A DNA stretch of 64,000 bases from Phytophthora quininea. Taxonomy: Eukaryota; Oomycota; Peronosporomycetes; Peronosporales; Peronosporaceae. The notes under the pieces are model-generated. The model was given only the letters and a program-made list of their open reading frames with translations, ran no database searches and was not told the origin of the DNA. Every line of letters starts with the position of its first letter. Positions within the stretch are counted from its first letter, which is position 1. The position numbers were made by a program, and so were the translations under genes. The stretch covers positions 1 through 64,000 of the forward strand of contig JAAVTG010000425.1 in the NCBI GenBank assembly GCA_011947345.1, in the 5' to 3' direction. This document shows, piece after piece, positions 21,511 to 31,865 of the stretch.

Positions 21511-22335
21511 TCAAGAGTAAAAACCGATGAGTTTTTTTCTTGTCAAAAAGTTTGGTGCAGAACAACAGTTACTCGTTCTCTGTAGACAAGGTCTCTGTTC
21601 TTGTGAGGTGCTTGACGGAACCGCCAAATGCGACGCAACCACCACCAGCGATTGTGCCAAGTTTGAAACCTCTTGCAGAATTAGCGTCTTGCCAACCTGG
21701 ACTTCTTTCTTTCCCAACGGATGTGTCTCGGCTTGGGTAAAATGAGCTGCAAGAATGGCTGCTATGACAAGAACGCCCAACCACGTTGCAAGCTTGGTCT
21801 TATCCGTGTCAGAGCTGTGTGAACTTTCGCCCGTCGACGACGCCGAGATATCGTTCCAACAAGACCCTGACTCGGACGACGACTTGGTGTGGTTGATGGT
21901 CTTGTTGGTATGGAAGTGCACCCAAGCGGGGGCTGCTCCTATCCACTGGTCGCACTGCGCGAGCGAGCTGTAGGCGTCCCACTTCTTGTTGCTGTCTTTG
22001 TAGCCGCCAAAATTGTAGTAGCAGTCCGGCAAAGCCTCTTCCAGGTTTTCGAGGACCGGTGTGCACTTCGATGAACACTCGGAGCTCACGTAGATATCGT
22101 GAGTGTCGACCGATGACACAGTAATGCAGGCCGTGTCTTCAGCCACTCCAACGCAGAGTTTTAGCATCACGCCGAGCTCTCGACTGCTGCAGTTTGTCGA
22201 GGAAGGCGTCCATGACGACGAATTGAACGACGACGACTGGGCTGCCACAACGGTAGCACTTAAGACCGATAGCAAGATGCAGAAATGACCTGCAGCGGTG
22301 ACCCCCAGATGTCTGCACCGGCAGAGCTTGGCCAT
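21511..22335 (-). CDS. Elicitin-like protein E4
   Basis: An open frame of 274 residues from the ATG at 22335 with a hydrophobic leader, then an elicitin-like domain (CSSRELGVML...C...CSSKC...LPDCYY...C), a Ser-rich linker and a membrane-like segment (TWLGVLVIAAILAAHF, about residues 185-200). Unlike its neighbours it runs on for about 75 residues after that segment. The frame ends at a TGA (21511-21513) but stays open beyond it to 21283, where a second hydrophobic, GPI-like tail is encoded. The true C terminus is therefore uncertain. Likely secreted and membrane- or wall-bound. Confidence 0.7.
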   Translation of the reverse strand: MAKLCRCRHLGVTAAGHFCILLSVLSATVVAAQSSSFNSSSWTPSSTNCSSRELGVMLKLCVGVAEDTACITVSSVDTHDIYVSSECSSKCTPVLENLEEALPDCYYNFGGYKDSNKKWDAYSSLAQCDQWIGAAPAWVHFHTNKTINHTKSSSESGSCWNDISASSTGESSHSSDTDKTKLATWLGVLVIAAILAAHFTQAETHPLGKKEVQVGKTLILQEVSNLAQSLVVVASHLAVPSSTSQEQRPCLQRTSNCCSAPNFLTRKKLIGFYS

Positions 22336-22450
22336 GAGAGCTCACCCGACGAACAGCTGATCCTCGAGGATGGAGTTGCGGCAAACTAAGAGAAAGATCG
22401 ATCTGTAGTTACCGCCGTCTTTAAAACCTAAGGCCTAAGGTGGAGATGCT

Positions 22451-23384
22451 CTAATAAAGCAGAGCCCACGCGATAGCAAGAATCGCCACCGCCAGTCCGG
22501 GGTACATGGCAGTACTCGACGCTTCTGAACTCGTCGTTGTCGTGATGTACGCGGTGGTGCTGATGTAGGTGGTGATGCTACTGGTGGTGCAGTCGTCGAT
22601 CGATGCCAGCAAGTTTGCCTTTTGGTTGGAAGACACAAAGTCGACGTAGCAGTTGGGCAGATCTCTTGCCAGAGACTTGAGCTCAGTGGCACATGACGAT
22701 GCGCACCTCGTGTAGACGTAGATGCTGCATGTGTTGATCGATGCATCCGGTGCACACTGCGAGGTCTTGGCGGTGGTGGTGTATTTGCTCACAATGTCGT
22801 CAAGCTGCGCAGTCGTGCAACTGGTGGTGGAGCTGTTGGACGACGACGACGAGCCTCTAGTCACCAATGCCGAGTCACTGGAAGTCCCCGTAGAACCAGA
22901 CGACGAGAAGACGCTTGTCGTGCTGGAGCCGGCGGTCCCAGTGCTGCCCGACGCTGGCGCAAACGTCAGCACCGGAGCGGCCCCGTTCGCAGCGCCGGGG
23001 AAATAGTGGTGATTCGGGCGGACGTCATGAACGGTGCGGTAGTGGTCGGCCCCACCGGCGAGTCCGTCGGCTGGAGGTCTTCACCGTTGCAGACGGTCAT
23101 GGCATTCTGCACCTCGATTTTGTTGTTGACGCCGCCGACGGTGCAGTCGGGCAATTGTTCACCGACTTGCTCCATTATTGCGACGCAGGACATTGCGATG
23201 CAGGGGCGCTGACGTAGCTGTCGCCGACGTCGTATTGCGCACAGGCCGAGGTCGAAGCTGCCCAGCTCCAAATACTTTGACTCGTTTGCCACTCGGCGTC
23301 CGTGCACTCTGCAGCACTGGCAACGCCAACACAGGAGGCTGTGCAAACCGCCACGATGGATCGGAACGACACCATTCCAGACAA
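22451..23384 (-). CDS. Elicitin-like gene E5, two domains with GPI-type tail (two frameshifts)
   Basis: The start at 23384 leads into a hydrophobic signal (FRSIVAVCTASCVGVASA) and domain 1 (ECTDAEWQ...). The frame shifts near 23199 at a run of C, completes domain 1 (CIAMSCVAIMEQVGEQLPDC), then shifts near 22994, again at a run of C. It then reads through a long Ser/Thr linker, domain 2 (CTTAQLDDI...LPNCYVDF) and a hydrophobic end (LAVAILAIAWALLY) that fits GPI addition. It closely resembles E6 minus one domain, so they are tandem relatives. Both breaks are at homopolymers, so the gene may be intact in reality. Confidence 0.7.
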
Positions 23385-23993
23385 CGATAAAACACTTGGA
23401 CGAGATACCCGTGAAAGTAATTGGGAAGTGAGGTCGATCGATCAGATCGACACACGAATTTGGTGGCCGGCTGGTTTGATTAAAGCGCAACCTCCTGCAG
23501 GCAGAGGCTGCGCGTGCAGTGAGTGGTCGTCCCCTGTTTTCGTGCACGCGTGGGATCAATGGTGTCCGTAGTGGGTTGAGCTTTTTGCTGTTTGAAACGT
23601 GGTTGAACGCCGATTGTTTGCAGAGCGAATTGGTGGCGAAGACAAAGTCCAAGCCGGAGCATGGGCGTGGCCATGGCTCTTTCTCGACACCTTTGTTCCT
23701 CTTCATGTGCATCAGGTTTTAGTCATTTTTAGTCGCTTGCCATGCGCATCAATTCCTGCAACAATTGCAGTAACTACGTGGCAACATCAGTGTCCGATAG
23801 TGGTAGACCGGACAGAAGATGCAGTGAGAGAGCTTCAACAGGAAGTAATTGTGGATTGACTCGACGCCGACACACGCGTTGAAGGGCACCACGTTCACGA
23901 GGTGTTGGTGCGATATCAACTCGGATGTACATAAGGGCATCGTGTTGACAAACAATATGCAACCAACTACAGAAGTCAGGGCTCCTACAATCA
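23385..23993. other. Intergenic between E5 and E6
   Basis: About 600 bases of mixed composition holding the E5 5' flank and the E6 3' flank. Several 60- to 90-codon frames overlap in different phases and none shows a recognisable motif. Confidence 0.45.
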
Positions 23994-25205
23994 TCAAAGA
24001 ATAATGTCCCCGACGATAGCTAAAAGCGTTGAAAGGCCCACACCACGGAGCACCCCGGTTGAATCGAGCGTCGAAGCTCCACTCTGCACAGTCGTCGACG
24101 CCGACGAGCCCCCGTTTTGGGCATTTCCGCCCTTCCCAGGGGCTGGTGTGTTGTTAGCGGCTGGGATATCCGACGACACCAGACCGCCCGACGACGTTCC
24201 ATCCGTCGACGACACATCAATGGATGTGTCGGGGTAGATCGAGACGCTAATGTACGACAGATCGCTGATGCAGTCATCGATCTCGTTCAGCACCTCCTGC
24301 TTCTTGTTGGTCAGTTCGTAGTCGTAGAAGCAGTTCGGGAGGGAGTCTCCCAGCTCTTTGATCTTGTTAGCGCACGTGGAGTCACAGTTCGTGAAGATGT
24401 AGACGCTGTATCCGTTGATCGTCGAGTCTCCGGAGCACTCGTCGCTCTTGGCAGTGGCGACGTACTGGTCCCACATATCGTTCTGCTCCGAGTTGGTGCA
24501 GCTCGTACTGGACGCTGTCGACGCCGGCGTGGACGACGACGACCCGCTCGCTATCGGCGTGGTCGAGTCAATCGTTGTCCCGGAATTGTCTGTGCAAATG
24601 GTCAGACCTTCCGTTAGCTCTTGCTTCTTGTTAGCACCGTCGTACAGGCAGTCCGGAAGGCTCGACGCCAACTGCAAGACTTCATCGATGCAGGCGGTGA
24701 CGGAGCACGGCACGTCGAAGGTCACGAGCACCGACGACGACGTCGCGTAGTTGGCGCATGCCGACGAGGTCGCTACTGCGTTATAGAGGCTCTCTGTTGT
24801 CTGGTACTCATCTGCCGTGCAGTCGGTGGTGGACGACGACGACGGTGCTGATGTCGCTGCGGTGGTAGCAACTGGCACAGAGGTGGTCAGCGTCCCGGCA
24901 TCCGCCGTATCACCTCCGTTGCAGGCGGTGAGGGCGTTTTGCACCTCGATCTTGTTGTTGATGCCGGTGTAGGTGCAGTCCGGCAAGTCTGCGGCCACGC
25001 CTTCCACGATGGAGACGCAGCTGGTGGCACTGCAGGGCGCGTCGATGTAGACTGGGTCGGTGGCAGTGACGTATTGCGCGCAGGCCGAGGTGGCGGCAGC
25101 GGTCGACCAGACCGAATTGGCGTAGGCTGCTTCGGCGTCGGTGCATTCGTCAGCATTCACCACCGAAAGTAGCGGCATCGATAGTAGAAGCAGTGACAGA
25201 CGCAT
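23994..25205 (-). CDS. Elicitin-like protein E6, three domains, GPI-type tail (intact)
   Basis: The ATG at 25205 (MRLSLLLLSMPLLSVVNA) gives a clean signal peptide and a 403-residue protein. The longer open frame starts with TTG, so this ATG was chosen. Three elicitin domains follow in tandem, each with six Cys in the family spacing (for example CTDAEAAYA...PCSATSCVSIVEG...LPDC). Ser/Thr-rich linkers separate them, and the C terminus is a Gly/Ser/Asn-rich stretch with a hydrophobic end (VGLSTLLAIVGDIIL). Expected on the outer membrane or wall as a GPI-anchored protein. Sterol binding by each domain is inferred from the fold only. It is the best-preserved long elicitin in the window. Confidence 0.85.
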   Translation of the reverse strand: MRLSLLLLSMPLLSVVNADECTDAEAAYANSVWSTAAATSACAQYVTATDPVYIDAPCSATSCVSIVEGVAADLPDCTYTGINNKIEVQNALTACNGGDTADAGTLTTSVPVATTAATSAPSSSSTTDCTADEYQTTESLYNAVATSSACANYATSSSVLVTFDVPCSVTACIDEVLQLASSLPDCLYDGANKKQELTEGLTICTDNSGTTIDSTTPIASGSSSSTPASTASSTSCTNSEQNDMWDQYVATAKSDECSGDSTINGYSVYIFTNCDSTCANKIKELGDSLPNCFYDYELTNKKQEVLNEIDDCISDLSYISVSIYPDTSIDVSSTDGTSSGGLVSSDIPAANNTPAPGKGGNAQNGGSSASTTVQSGASTLDSTGVLRGVGLSTLLAIVGDIIL

Positions 25206-26562
25206 TTTCGGCGGAGAGAGCAATGGAGACTTGCGCGGTGCTGGCGATGTTCCAAAGTGAGTCGGCGCCGAGTCCAGCGCTGCGCACCCAAGTTGGTTGC
25301 TGCTTCCAAACTTTAGTACGAACAGTGAATGGCGACTAAAAGCGTCCTTCGCGACGCTGACTTCAACGAGTTACAGTCTCTTGGTGGGTTGAATCGCCAG
25401 CGTGCCTTGATTCTCACGGCGAGGCACCACTGTGCGACGGATGCTTTAGCGCTGCAAGCTCGTGCACTATGTGCTCGATGGCTCTGTCGGCGAAAGACTG
25501 GCGAAACGAACTGCATTTCGGCTGCTGGTTGTCGTCGTCGAGGTTTGCCAAGTAGTTACGGGGGGTAACATTGGAGTCGAAGGTGAGGCCGTGTCGAGAG
25601 GAATCCGTCGCCGACGTGCGCGGTGCTGCATCCAAGGCTCAAGTGTAGTGGGATCGGAAGGGGTATCCCAACTGTTTTGCCGCGCTGTCATGCGAGTTAA
25701 TGATGTGCTTCGCTGATCAAGGAATTCCGCTGAAGTTAGTTCGTTGAGAAGGCCACAGCGGCGCAGAATTCTTCCGCCCCACTCACTTGCCGGGCAAAGC
25801 ACTATGAAGAGACGTCGCAAGCTTGGCAGCTTCATCTGAAGGCTACATGTACGTTGCTGTTCGAGTTGAACCGCACCCATCTCGACAAGAGCCATCACCA
25901 GTTTAATCGTAGCGACGGTCGAGATCATGAACAAACTGCGATGCATTTCTCGGCTGCTAGCTTCAACCTCAGCTTGCCCACACCACGAACATTTCGGTCA
26001 CACCATTAATCTCGTTAGCCCACTCCATCATGTGCGCCGAGGCATACATGAAAGTTATCAATCGAGGGTCTGAATATCGCCATCGCAGCAACCAGTACGA
26101 GTTCAGGTTCACCTCAGCAACTCCACCAACTGCTCCAACGCGTCCACTAAACTGATGCCGCTACAAAGCAGGTCTCTCTTACCCTCGATCAACTCAATTC
26201 TTACTGCACCGAATAGACTCTCTGGTCCTGGTCTGCAATTTTTGCAAAATTTGCTGTAGACTTCCACGCAAATGACGTTTATATCTGTAATGCAGTCGAG
26301 GCATTAACATGCTGCCACCTTGAACTGCACAGCGTCTCTTTTGTCGTCTTGTGAAGTTACGATCTTCGCGAGCTAAGTGCTTGAGCAAGCTCATGGTAGG
26401 CGAGTTGCCAACAAGTTGAAGCGGGTCGGACGAGGCATCTTCTCACCATCGCTGATTTATCGTCCGCACCACTCCGCTCCATGCAAGCACGCCCCAGCTG
26501 GGGTCAAGCACCACAAGACTCGCCGCTGGCTACCGACCCACCTTGCTTATAGCCGACACCTG
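25206..26562. other. Intergenic region, no gene recognised
   Basis: The 5' flank of E6, including an initiator-like GACTCACTTTGG on the minus strand near 25252-25263, then about 1.2 kb without a recognisable gene. Minus-strand frames at 25467-25946 and 26194-26394 are open but show no known motif; the first has a plausible helical N terminus and could be a hypothetical gene fragment. Confidence 0.4.
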
Positions 26563-26641
26563 CTTGTAACGGACAGGTCACATGTAGCCAATCAGAGATC
26601 TTTGATAGTAGGGTAAGGGTGACTCCTCTTGTAACGGACAG
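26563..26641 (+). repeat. Direct repeat CTTGTAACGGACAG near the pogo element
   Basis: CTTGTAACGGACAG occurs at 26563-26576 and again at 26628-26641. A partly complementary CCGTTACAAA lies at 28376-28385. These may be the ends of the pogo-type transposon, but a clear TA target duplication was not found. Confidence 0.4.
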
Positions 26642-27275
26642 TCAGCAATCTCAGCCATTCATTGTTATTTCCTGAAGCCAGCTAGAGCCATTTCAGCTTC
26701 GCGCCGGCCAAGCGCAATGGCCAAGCGCAACTCCTACACCGCTGCTGAGAAGCTGGAAATCGTCCAGCACTTGCAGCGCTACGATGACATTCGTGCCACT
26801 ATTAACCTCTTTTTCAGCGATCTAGCTGTACACGCGTACGACAGTAGAAGAAAGCTTATCCTAGAATGGCGTCAGAAGGAAGAAGAGCTTGAACGTGCAT
26901 GCAGCACAGGAAGAGGCTCACAGCTCAAGAAGATTCGTCCTCCGGGCCACACCCGGGCGCTGTCGGCTGACGCCGAGCTCCGATTGGTCGCTTGGATCAA
27001 CGAGCTGCGTGAGGAGGGTGTACCTGTCTCGAACCTAATGCTGAGGCTGCAGGCCTTAGAAATAGGGCGCGAAGAGGGCGCTGTAGGGTTCCAAGCATCG
27101 TGGTCGTGGTGCACTCGCTTGAAGGAAGACAATAGGCTGTCACTGCGGTGTCGGACGCGCCAAGGGCAGACGCAGCCGGCTGAACTCGACAAGATCCGAG
27201 CCGATTTTGCGCGCCTTGTACAGGCAACTATGCAAGAACTCGGCGTGTCCACAGTCTACAATGCGGATCAATCAG

Positions 27276-27340
27276 GTAAACCAAGGTAATAAGATATTCT
27301 ATTGTAAAGCCAGAACTAATAACATGTTGTTTGTGTCTAG
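27276..27340 (+). other. Intron 1 of the pogo-type transposase
   Basis: A 65-base intron, GTAAACCAAGG...TGTGTCTAG, containing CTAAT as a possible branch site. It separates NADQ and S from the conserved FEYLP block of the family. Confidence 0.7.
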
Positions 27341-27625
27341 CGGTATTTTTGAATATCTGCCCAAGAAAACAATAAATGCTAGTGGCGAGAAAACAGTTTG
27401 GGTGCGCTGCGGTGGAAAGAGTAAAGAGAGCTACAGCGATGCTTCTCGGCGACTCCGAGGGCTACAAATACACGCCATTCGTTGTATTCAAGTCGAAACC
27501 GTCTGACAACACAGCTACTGCGGCCAGCAACATCAGTCTGCGCAACGGTTTCGGCAAGATTGTTTGGAAGGAGATCGAGAGCGTGCAAAAAGAGACTGGC
27601 CTACTGATCTACGGAAATGGAAAAG

Positions 27626-27686
27626 GTAAAACAATAATGCGGTACAAATGGCTTTTGATTTATCTAACTGAAATCGTGTTTTCTAG
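27626..27686 (+). other. Intron 2 of the pogo-type transposase
   Basis: A 61-base intron, GTAAAACAAT...TTTTCTAG, with CTAAC as branch-site candidate. Splicing joins YGNGK to AWWN, the normal order in this family. Confidence 0.72.
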
Positions 27687-28191
27687 CGTGGTGGAACAGA
27701 TTTTTGTCAGTTGCGTTTTTACGTTTTCATTTTGCTGAGCGCCAATTCCCCGAGAAACCTGTGCTGTTGCTGTGGGACGATTTTTCGGGGCATTGGACTC
27801 CCGACGTGGTCACCTACGCTCGCGGCATCAACGTAGTGCTACTGAAAGTCCTCCCTAATGCTACTTCGGTTTGCCAGCCGACAGATGTGGCCTGGAATCG
27901 GCCCTTTAAGGACCGTATGCGTCTGTTCTGGGTGGGTGAGCTGCGTCGTCAGCTCCGCCAGCGGGAGCAGGGCGTGAAATTCCGCCTGAGGCCTCCATCT
28001 CGCTCTGATATTGCGAGATGGATCTGGCGCTCGTGGAACCTTTGAGCTTAGCTATTATAGCGTCCGACCACAAAAAGGCAGAAATCTACGTCTCGGATAT
28101 AGATAGAGAGGCAAGCGAGGTGGTGGAGCGCCTGCAGGAACTGGGTGTCGCCGACGACAATGAGCTGGACTCGGATGACGATTTTGAATAA

Positions 28192-28527
28192 ACTTGCTTC
28201 CTTTGCTGTTGACTGTGTCTTTTTGTGTTCGAGTGCAAAAAACTCACTTCAAGATTATACTTGTCGGCTATAAGCAAGGTGGGTCGGTAATGCGTCAGTC
28301 GCCTCTTGCTCTATCTCGAGCCGAAAATTGACAGACCCCCATTGCGGACTTAACCGAAGTCTCATCGCGCGATGCCGTTACAAATCCCTAGTCAACGAAG
28401 ATGCGGCAGTCGTATTTTGCGGACATACTCGAAAGTCGAATTACCGCCGAAAGGCGTATCCACGTACGTCACTGGCCTTCGAGGAACCTTCCTGCGCAAC
28501 ACACATCGCTAATGGCCGCAGCCCCAG
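28192..28527. other. Spacer between the pogo element and E7
   Basis: The 3' flank of the transposon, with CCGTTACAAA at 28376-28385 as candidate terminal repeat, and the 5' flank of E7. No gene seen. Confidence 0.4.
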
Positions 28528-28545
28528 GCTCATTACCATTCTAGA
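28528..28545 (+). promoter_or_regulatory. Core promoter (initiator) of E7
   Basis: GCTCATTACCATTCTAGA contains the oomycete initiator core GCTCATT and a following CATT. It ends about 16 bases before the E7 start codon. Confidence 0.5.
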
Positions 28546-28561
28546 CCTCTCCATAGACAAC

Positions 28562-29017
28562 ATGCCCAAGACCTCTCTCGTCATCCTGGTGGCGCTGCTC
28601 GCCATGCTGCAAACGTCCGTCAACGGCGCCGACTGCACCTCGGACGAGGCGACGACCATCGACAACGTCTACTCCGACTTGTCCAACGGAACGTGCGCGT
28701 CGCTCATATCGGACACGGACGCCACCTCGGTGGACTATTGCCAGGACAGCGACTGTCTGTCGGCGCTGAGCGACGTCGTGGACCAGCTACCCGACTGCAC
28801 GGATGAGGACGCCGTGAACCGCAAGATCGGGCTGCAGGCCATCATCTCCTACTGCACCAACGTGACGACGGAGCTAGACCAGTCGGCGTCGACTTCGACT
28901 TCGGGGAGCACCAGTGGCACCGACGGCAGCGTCGTGTCGGCAGCAGCGACAGTCAACGGCGTCGTCGCCACCGCCGTGCTCTCAGTCGCCACCGTCGTCG
29001 TCGCGGCACTGTTGTAA
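28562..29017 (+). CDS. Elicitin-like protein E7, single domain, GPI-type tail
   Basis: The ATG at 28562 (MPKTSLVILVALLAMLQTSVNG) gives a signal peptide and a 151-residue precursor. One elicitin-like domain follows with six Cys (ADC, GTC, DYC, SDC, PDC, SYC). A short Ser/Thr/Gly linker then leads to a hydrophobic end (ATAVLSVATVVVAALL). Intact, and the only elicitin here on the plus strand. Known elicitins have a 98-residue domain and this one is similar in size but diverged. It should be a surface-anchored small elicitin. It converges with the fimbrin gene 120 bases downstream. Confidence 0.82.
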   Translation: MPKTSLVILVALLAMLQTSVNGADCTSDEATTIDNVYSDLSNGTCASLISDTDATSVDYCQDSDCLSALSDVVDQLPDCTDEDAVNRKIGLQAIISYCTNVTTELDQSASTSTSGSTSGTDGSVVSAAATVNGVVATAVLSVATVVVAALL

Positions 29018-29139
29018 TGAAGCAGAGTGGCAAGTAAATCCTACGCAACATACCCAACACTAGTCGAATAAAAAAGAGATATCTTGTTTGCTGTACTCTT
29101 CTCCATGTCATCAGTCTCTCGACAAGGGTTTCCGACGTC

Positions 29140-31865
29140 TTAGACGCGCTGGTGGTCCACCAACATGAGGCTCGCCACAAAGGTCATCATCATCTTGGGT
29201 TTGACTTCCACGATATCCTCGTAGGTCAAGAAGACCGTGGCGCCGATCTTCTGCGCGCAACTGATGGCGTACTTGGCGTTGCTGGCCTTGGCATCGTCCG
29301 TCTTGTCCTGCGAGATCATGTCCCAGTTGACGGCGCGGGGCTCGACAGCGTGCACAAGGTCCAGCAAGTACAGTCCATCGGACAGCGTGGGGTCTCGGAA
29401 TGACACAATGCTACCCTTCACACGTCCGTTCAGACGCACCTTGTCGTTGGCCCAGCCGATGATGTCCTTATCGGTGATCTCGCCACGACCGGCGGCCAGC
29501 TCGCTCAAGATCTTGAGCTGCTGGTAGCGCATGCTCTGCCAGACAATGGACAGGATCATCTTCTTGGCGCCTTCGAAGATGTCGGCGCCGCCGACGTTCA
29601 CCAAGGAGAACTTGAGTTGTTTGCCTAGTACGACGCAGTAGTTGCAGTTCTCTACTTGCTTAAACTTGTTGGGGGCCACCATGTTCACCTTGTTCCAGGC
29701 CACAATGCCCTTCTGGATCTTGTCCAGCACCTTGAGCAGCTTCATGCCGTCACTCAAGTCCGAGTACAAGTGGTTGATGTACACGTCGTCGATGGCCAGC
29801 GAGTTGATCCACATGCGGAACACACGCTCTTCACGGGTGTCGCCGACGTCGTCGTACAAGATCTCCTCAAGCTGTTTGATCTCCTCCTCAATCACATCCA
29901 AAGCTGGACATGTGTTGAAAAGCTGAGCCACAAAGGACATGTTCAGCTTTGGGTTGCCGCTGGTGATGTCACGAGGCTTGATGAACGTTTCAACCTTTAG
30001 AGCTCGTGCGTTTTGAATGACATGGGCAGCTCGTTCCTCCGGTACAGTCTCGAGACACAAATCGCAGGTTTGTGGAGCGATGTGGTGCAGCAGAACACTG
30101 TACGCGGTGGCGTCCTGCACGTCCGTGCTGAAGTTCGTTACCTTCTTCGGGTGCCCTGCAGCCTTGAGGTGGTAGTTCATCCATCGCAGCAGGATCTGGT
30201 CCGGTGGCAGCTTCATGAACTCTTCCAACGTCTCACCGTCGAACAGAAGCCGCATAAGCTCTGGGTGGTTCTTCAGGTTGATTGTCGACGTCAGCTGGAT
30301 CTTGATAATTTGCCAGACCAAGCCTAACACAAGAATCGGCTTGCCTTCGATCAGGTCGTCAGGACCAATGTTCACCACACTACAGCCGATGCTTTTAGCG
30401 GCGTTAATGCACAGGTTTTGGTTCTCTGTCTTCTGGTACACGTTCAGCTCCTTGGCCTTCTTGATGACGTTAAGCGCACGTACATCGATCGTTTCCGGTA
30501 CAGCGGCGTTGATCAATTTACACAGCAACACACCATTGCCCACAGCTCGGAACAGTCCAGCGTCCATGCCAATCGGCATGAGTGTAGCCACATCCTGGTC
30601 GGCATGCAACGTGTTGTTGATGTGCTCGGTGAAGGCAACCGTTTCCTCCTCCGAGTACGAGTGCAACCCGCCAGCTGTGCCCTTCAGCTCGTGGATGGTG
30701 GAGTTGGCATTGTACGTGGCAGCAGCACTAGCGCGTCTCTGTAGAACACTAAGAGTATGTGCGTCAACGTCGGCACTCGACTCCGGGGTTACTGGGGCAG
30801 CAGGCTTGACGGGCGAGCGAGGAGGTGTACGAGTAACAACTTGCGGTGGCGGCGGGGTCGACGCTGCAGGAGGCCACTGCGCGCGCTTCGGTGTCTCTGG
30901 TGACACGGGAGTCGCTGGAGAAGGCGATGCTGGAGGCCACTGCGGCTTCGCTGCTCCGTTACTAGAGGGCGGCCATTGAGCTTTAGCAGGCACAGGGCTT
31001 TTGTGCGCCGATATCGCGGCCGGTGGAGACGTCGGTGGCCATTGCGGCTTTGATCCGCTAGGAGAAACGGTAGCATTCTGCCACTGCGGCTTCGTCGGGC
31101 TCGCGGAACCTGCGCTAGGCGGCCATTTCGGAGCGCCTGTAGGAGAAGCAGCTACAGCATGGGGTGCAGCGTGCGTAGAAGCCGCTGCTGGAGGCCACTG
31201 GGGCTTGGACACACTATCACTCGATCCAGCGGGAGGCCATTGCGGCTTCACATGCGGGGCAGCAGCAGCCGGAGCTGCAGTCGGCGCCGAGGTCGGTGTA
31301 TGACCCCAGGACGCAGTCTGGTTCGGCGGCCACTGAGGCTTGCTACCAACAGGAGCCGCAGCAACCGGTGCCGCCGCTTCCGTCGATGCTACAGGTGGCC
31401 ACTGAGCCTTCTGTGCGAATGCAGGGGCTTGAGCAACAGGCTCTGGAGCCTCAGTAGGTTTCTGCGTCGGGAAGAAGCCCGTCTTGGCCGGCTGTTCCTC
31501 CGCCGGTGCAGCGACCGGTTCCGGAGCGACGGGAGCGGCTACTTCAACGGGCACTGGCGCTACAGAAGCGTGGCTTAGCAGCATCGCCGGATCCAGTGCA
31601 ATTGCTCCATTACGGAAGTCGTGCAGAAGCTCCAGGAACTCCTGGAACGTGATCTGCTCAGGCAGCTGCAGCTTCGTCTGTTGCAGCAGGACGGTGGTCT
31701 GGTTGGGCGTGACGTTCTCCCCGAGCTTCAGCAGCACCGTGTGCAGCTCTGCGAGGGGATGGCGGCCGCGTAGTCGTGGTCGTGCTCCTTGAAGACGCGC
31801 TTGAGCTCGTGGATCTCCTTGGGCGAGAACTTTTGCAGGAACACGGACGAGACCTGGTAGCTCAT
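29140..31865 (-). CDS. Fimbrin/plastin-like actin-bundling protein with WPP-repeat linker (one frameshift)
   Basis: The ATG at 31865 (MSYQVSSVF) opens an EF-hand-like N-terminal domain. A Pro/Ala-rich linker of about 280 residues follows, with nine WPP motifs mostly as KPQWPP or AQWPP and one degenerate copy. Four calponin-homology domains end at 29140, the two tandem actin-binding domains that define fimbrin. Fimbrins bundle parallel actin filaments in tip growth and endocytic patches. The usual length is about 620-680; this would be 908 because of the linker. The frame slips once at the run of four G at 31755-31758, most easily a missing base, since the rest is open for 865 codons. The linker could recruit SH3- or WW-type partners (inference). 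Confidence 0.85.

Larger units (their letters stand above)
26717..28191 (+). pseudogene. Pogo/Tigger-type DDE transposase with two introns
   Basis: The start at 26717 (MAKRNSYTAAEK) opens a CENP-B-like helix-turn-helix region. The DDE_1 core follows: VYNADQS with the first Asp at the end of exon 1, LLLWDDFSGHW with the second, and QPTDVAWNRPFK with the third, then an acidic C terminus ending DDDFE. Two short introns with GT...AG ends join the parts. After splicing, the frame still needs single-base corrections near 27345 (run of T), near 27425 and near 28037. All three catalytic Asp remain, so decay is recent or some breaks are sequence errors. Confidence 0.75.

Noticed and set aside
26563..28385. 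Exact ends of the pogo transposon
   Set aside because: The CTTGTAACGG/CCGTTACAA pair is suggestive, but two left copies exist and no TA duplication is clear, so element borders were not called.
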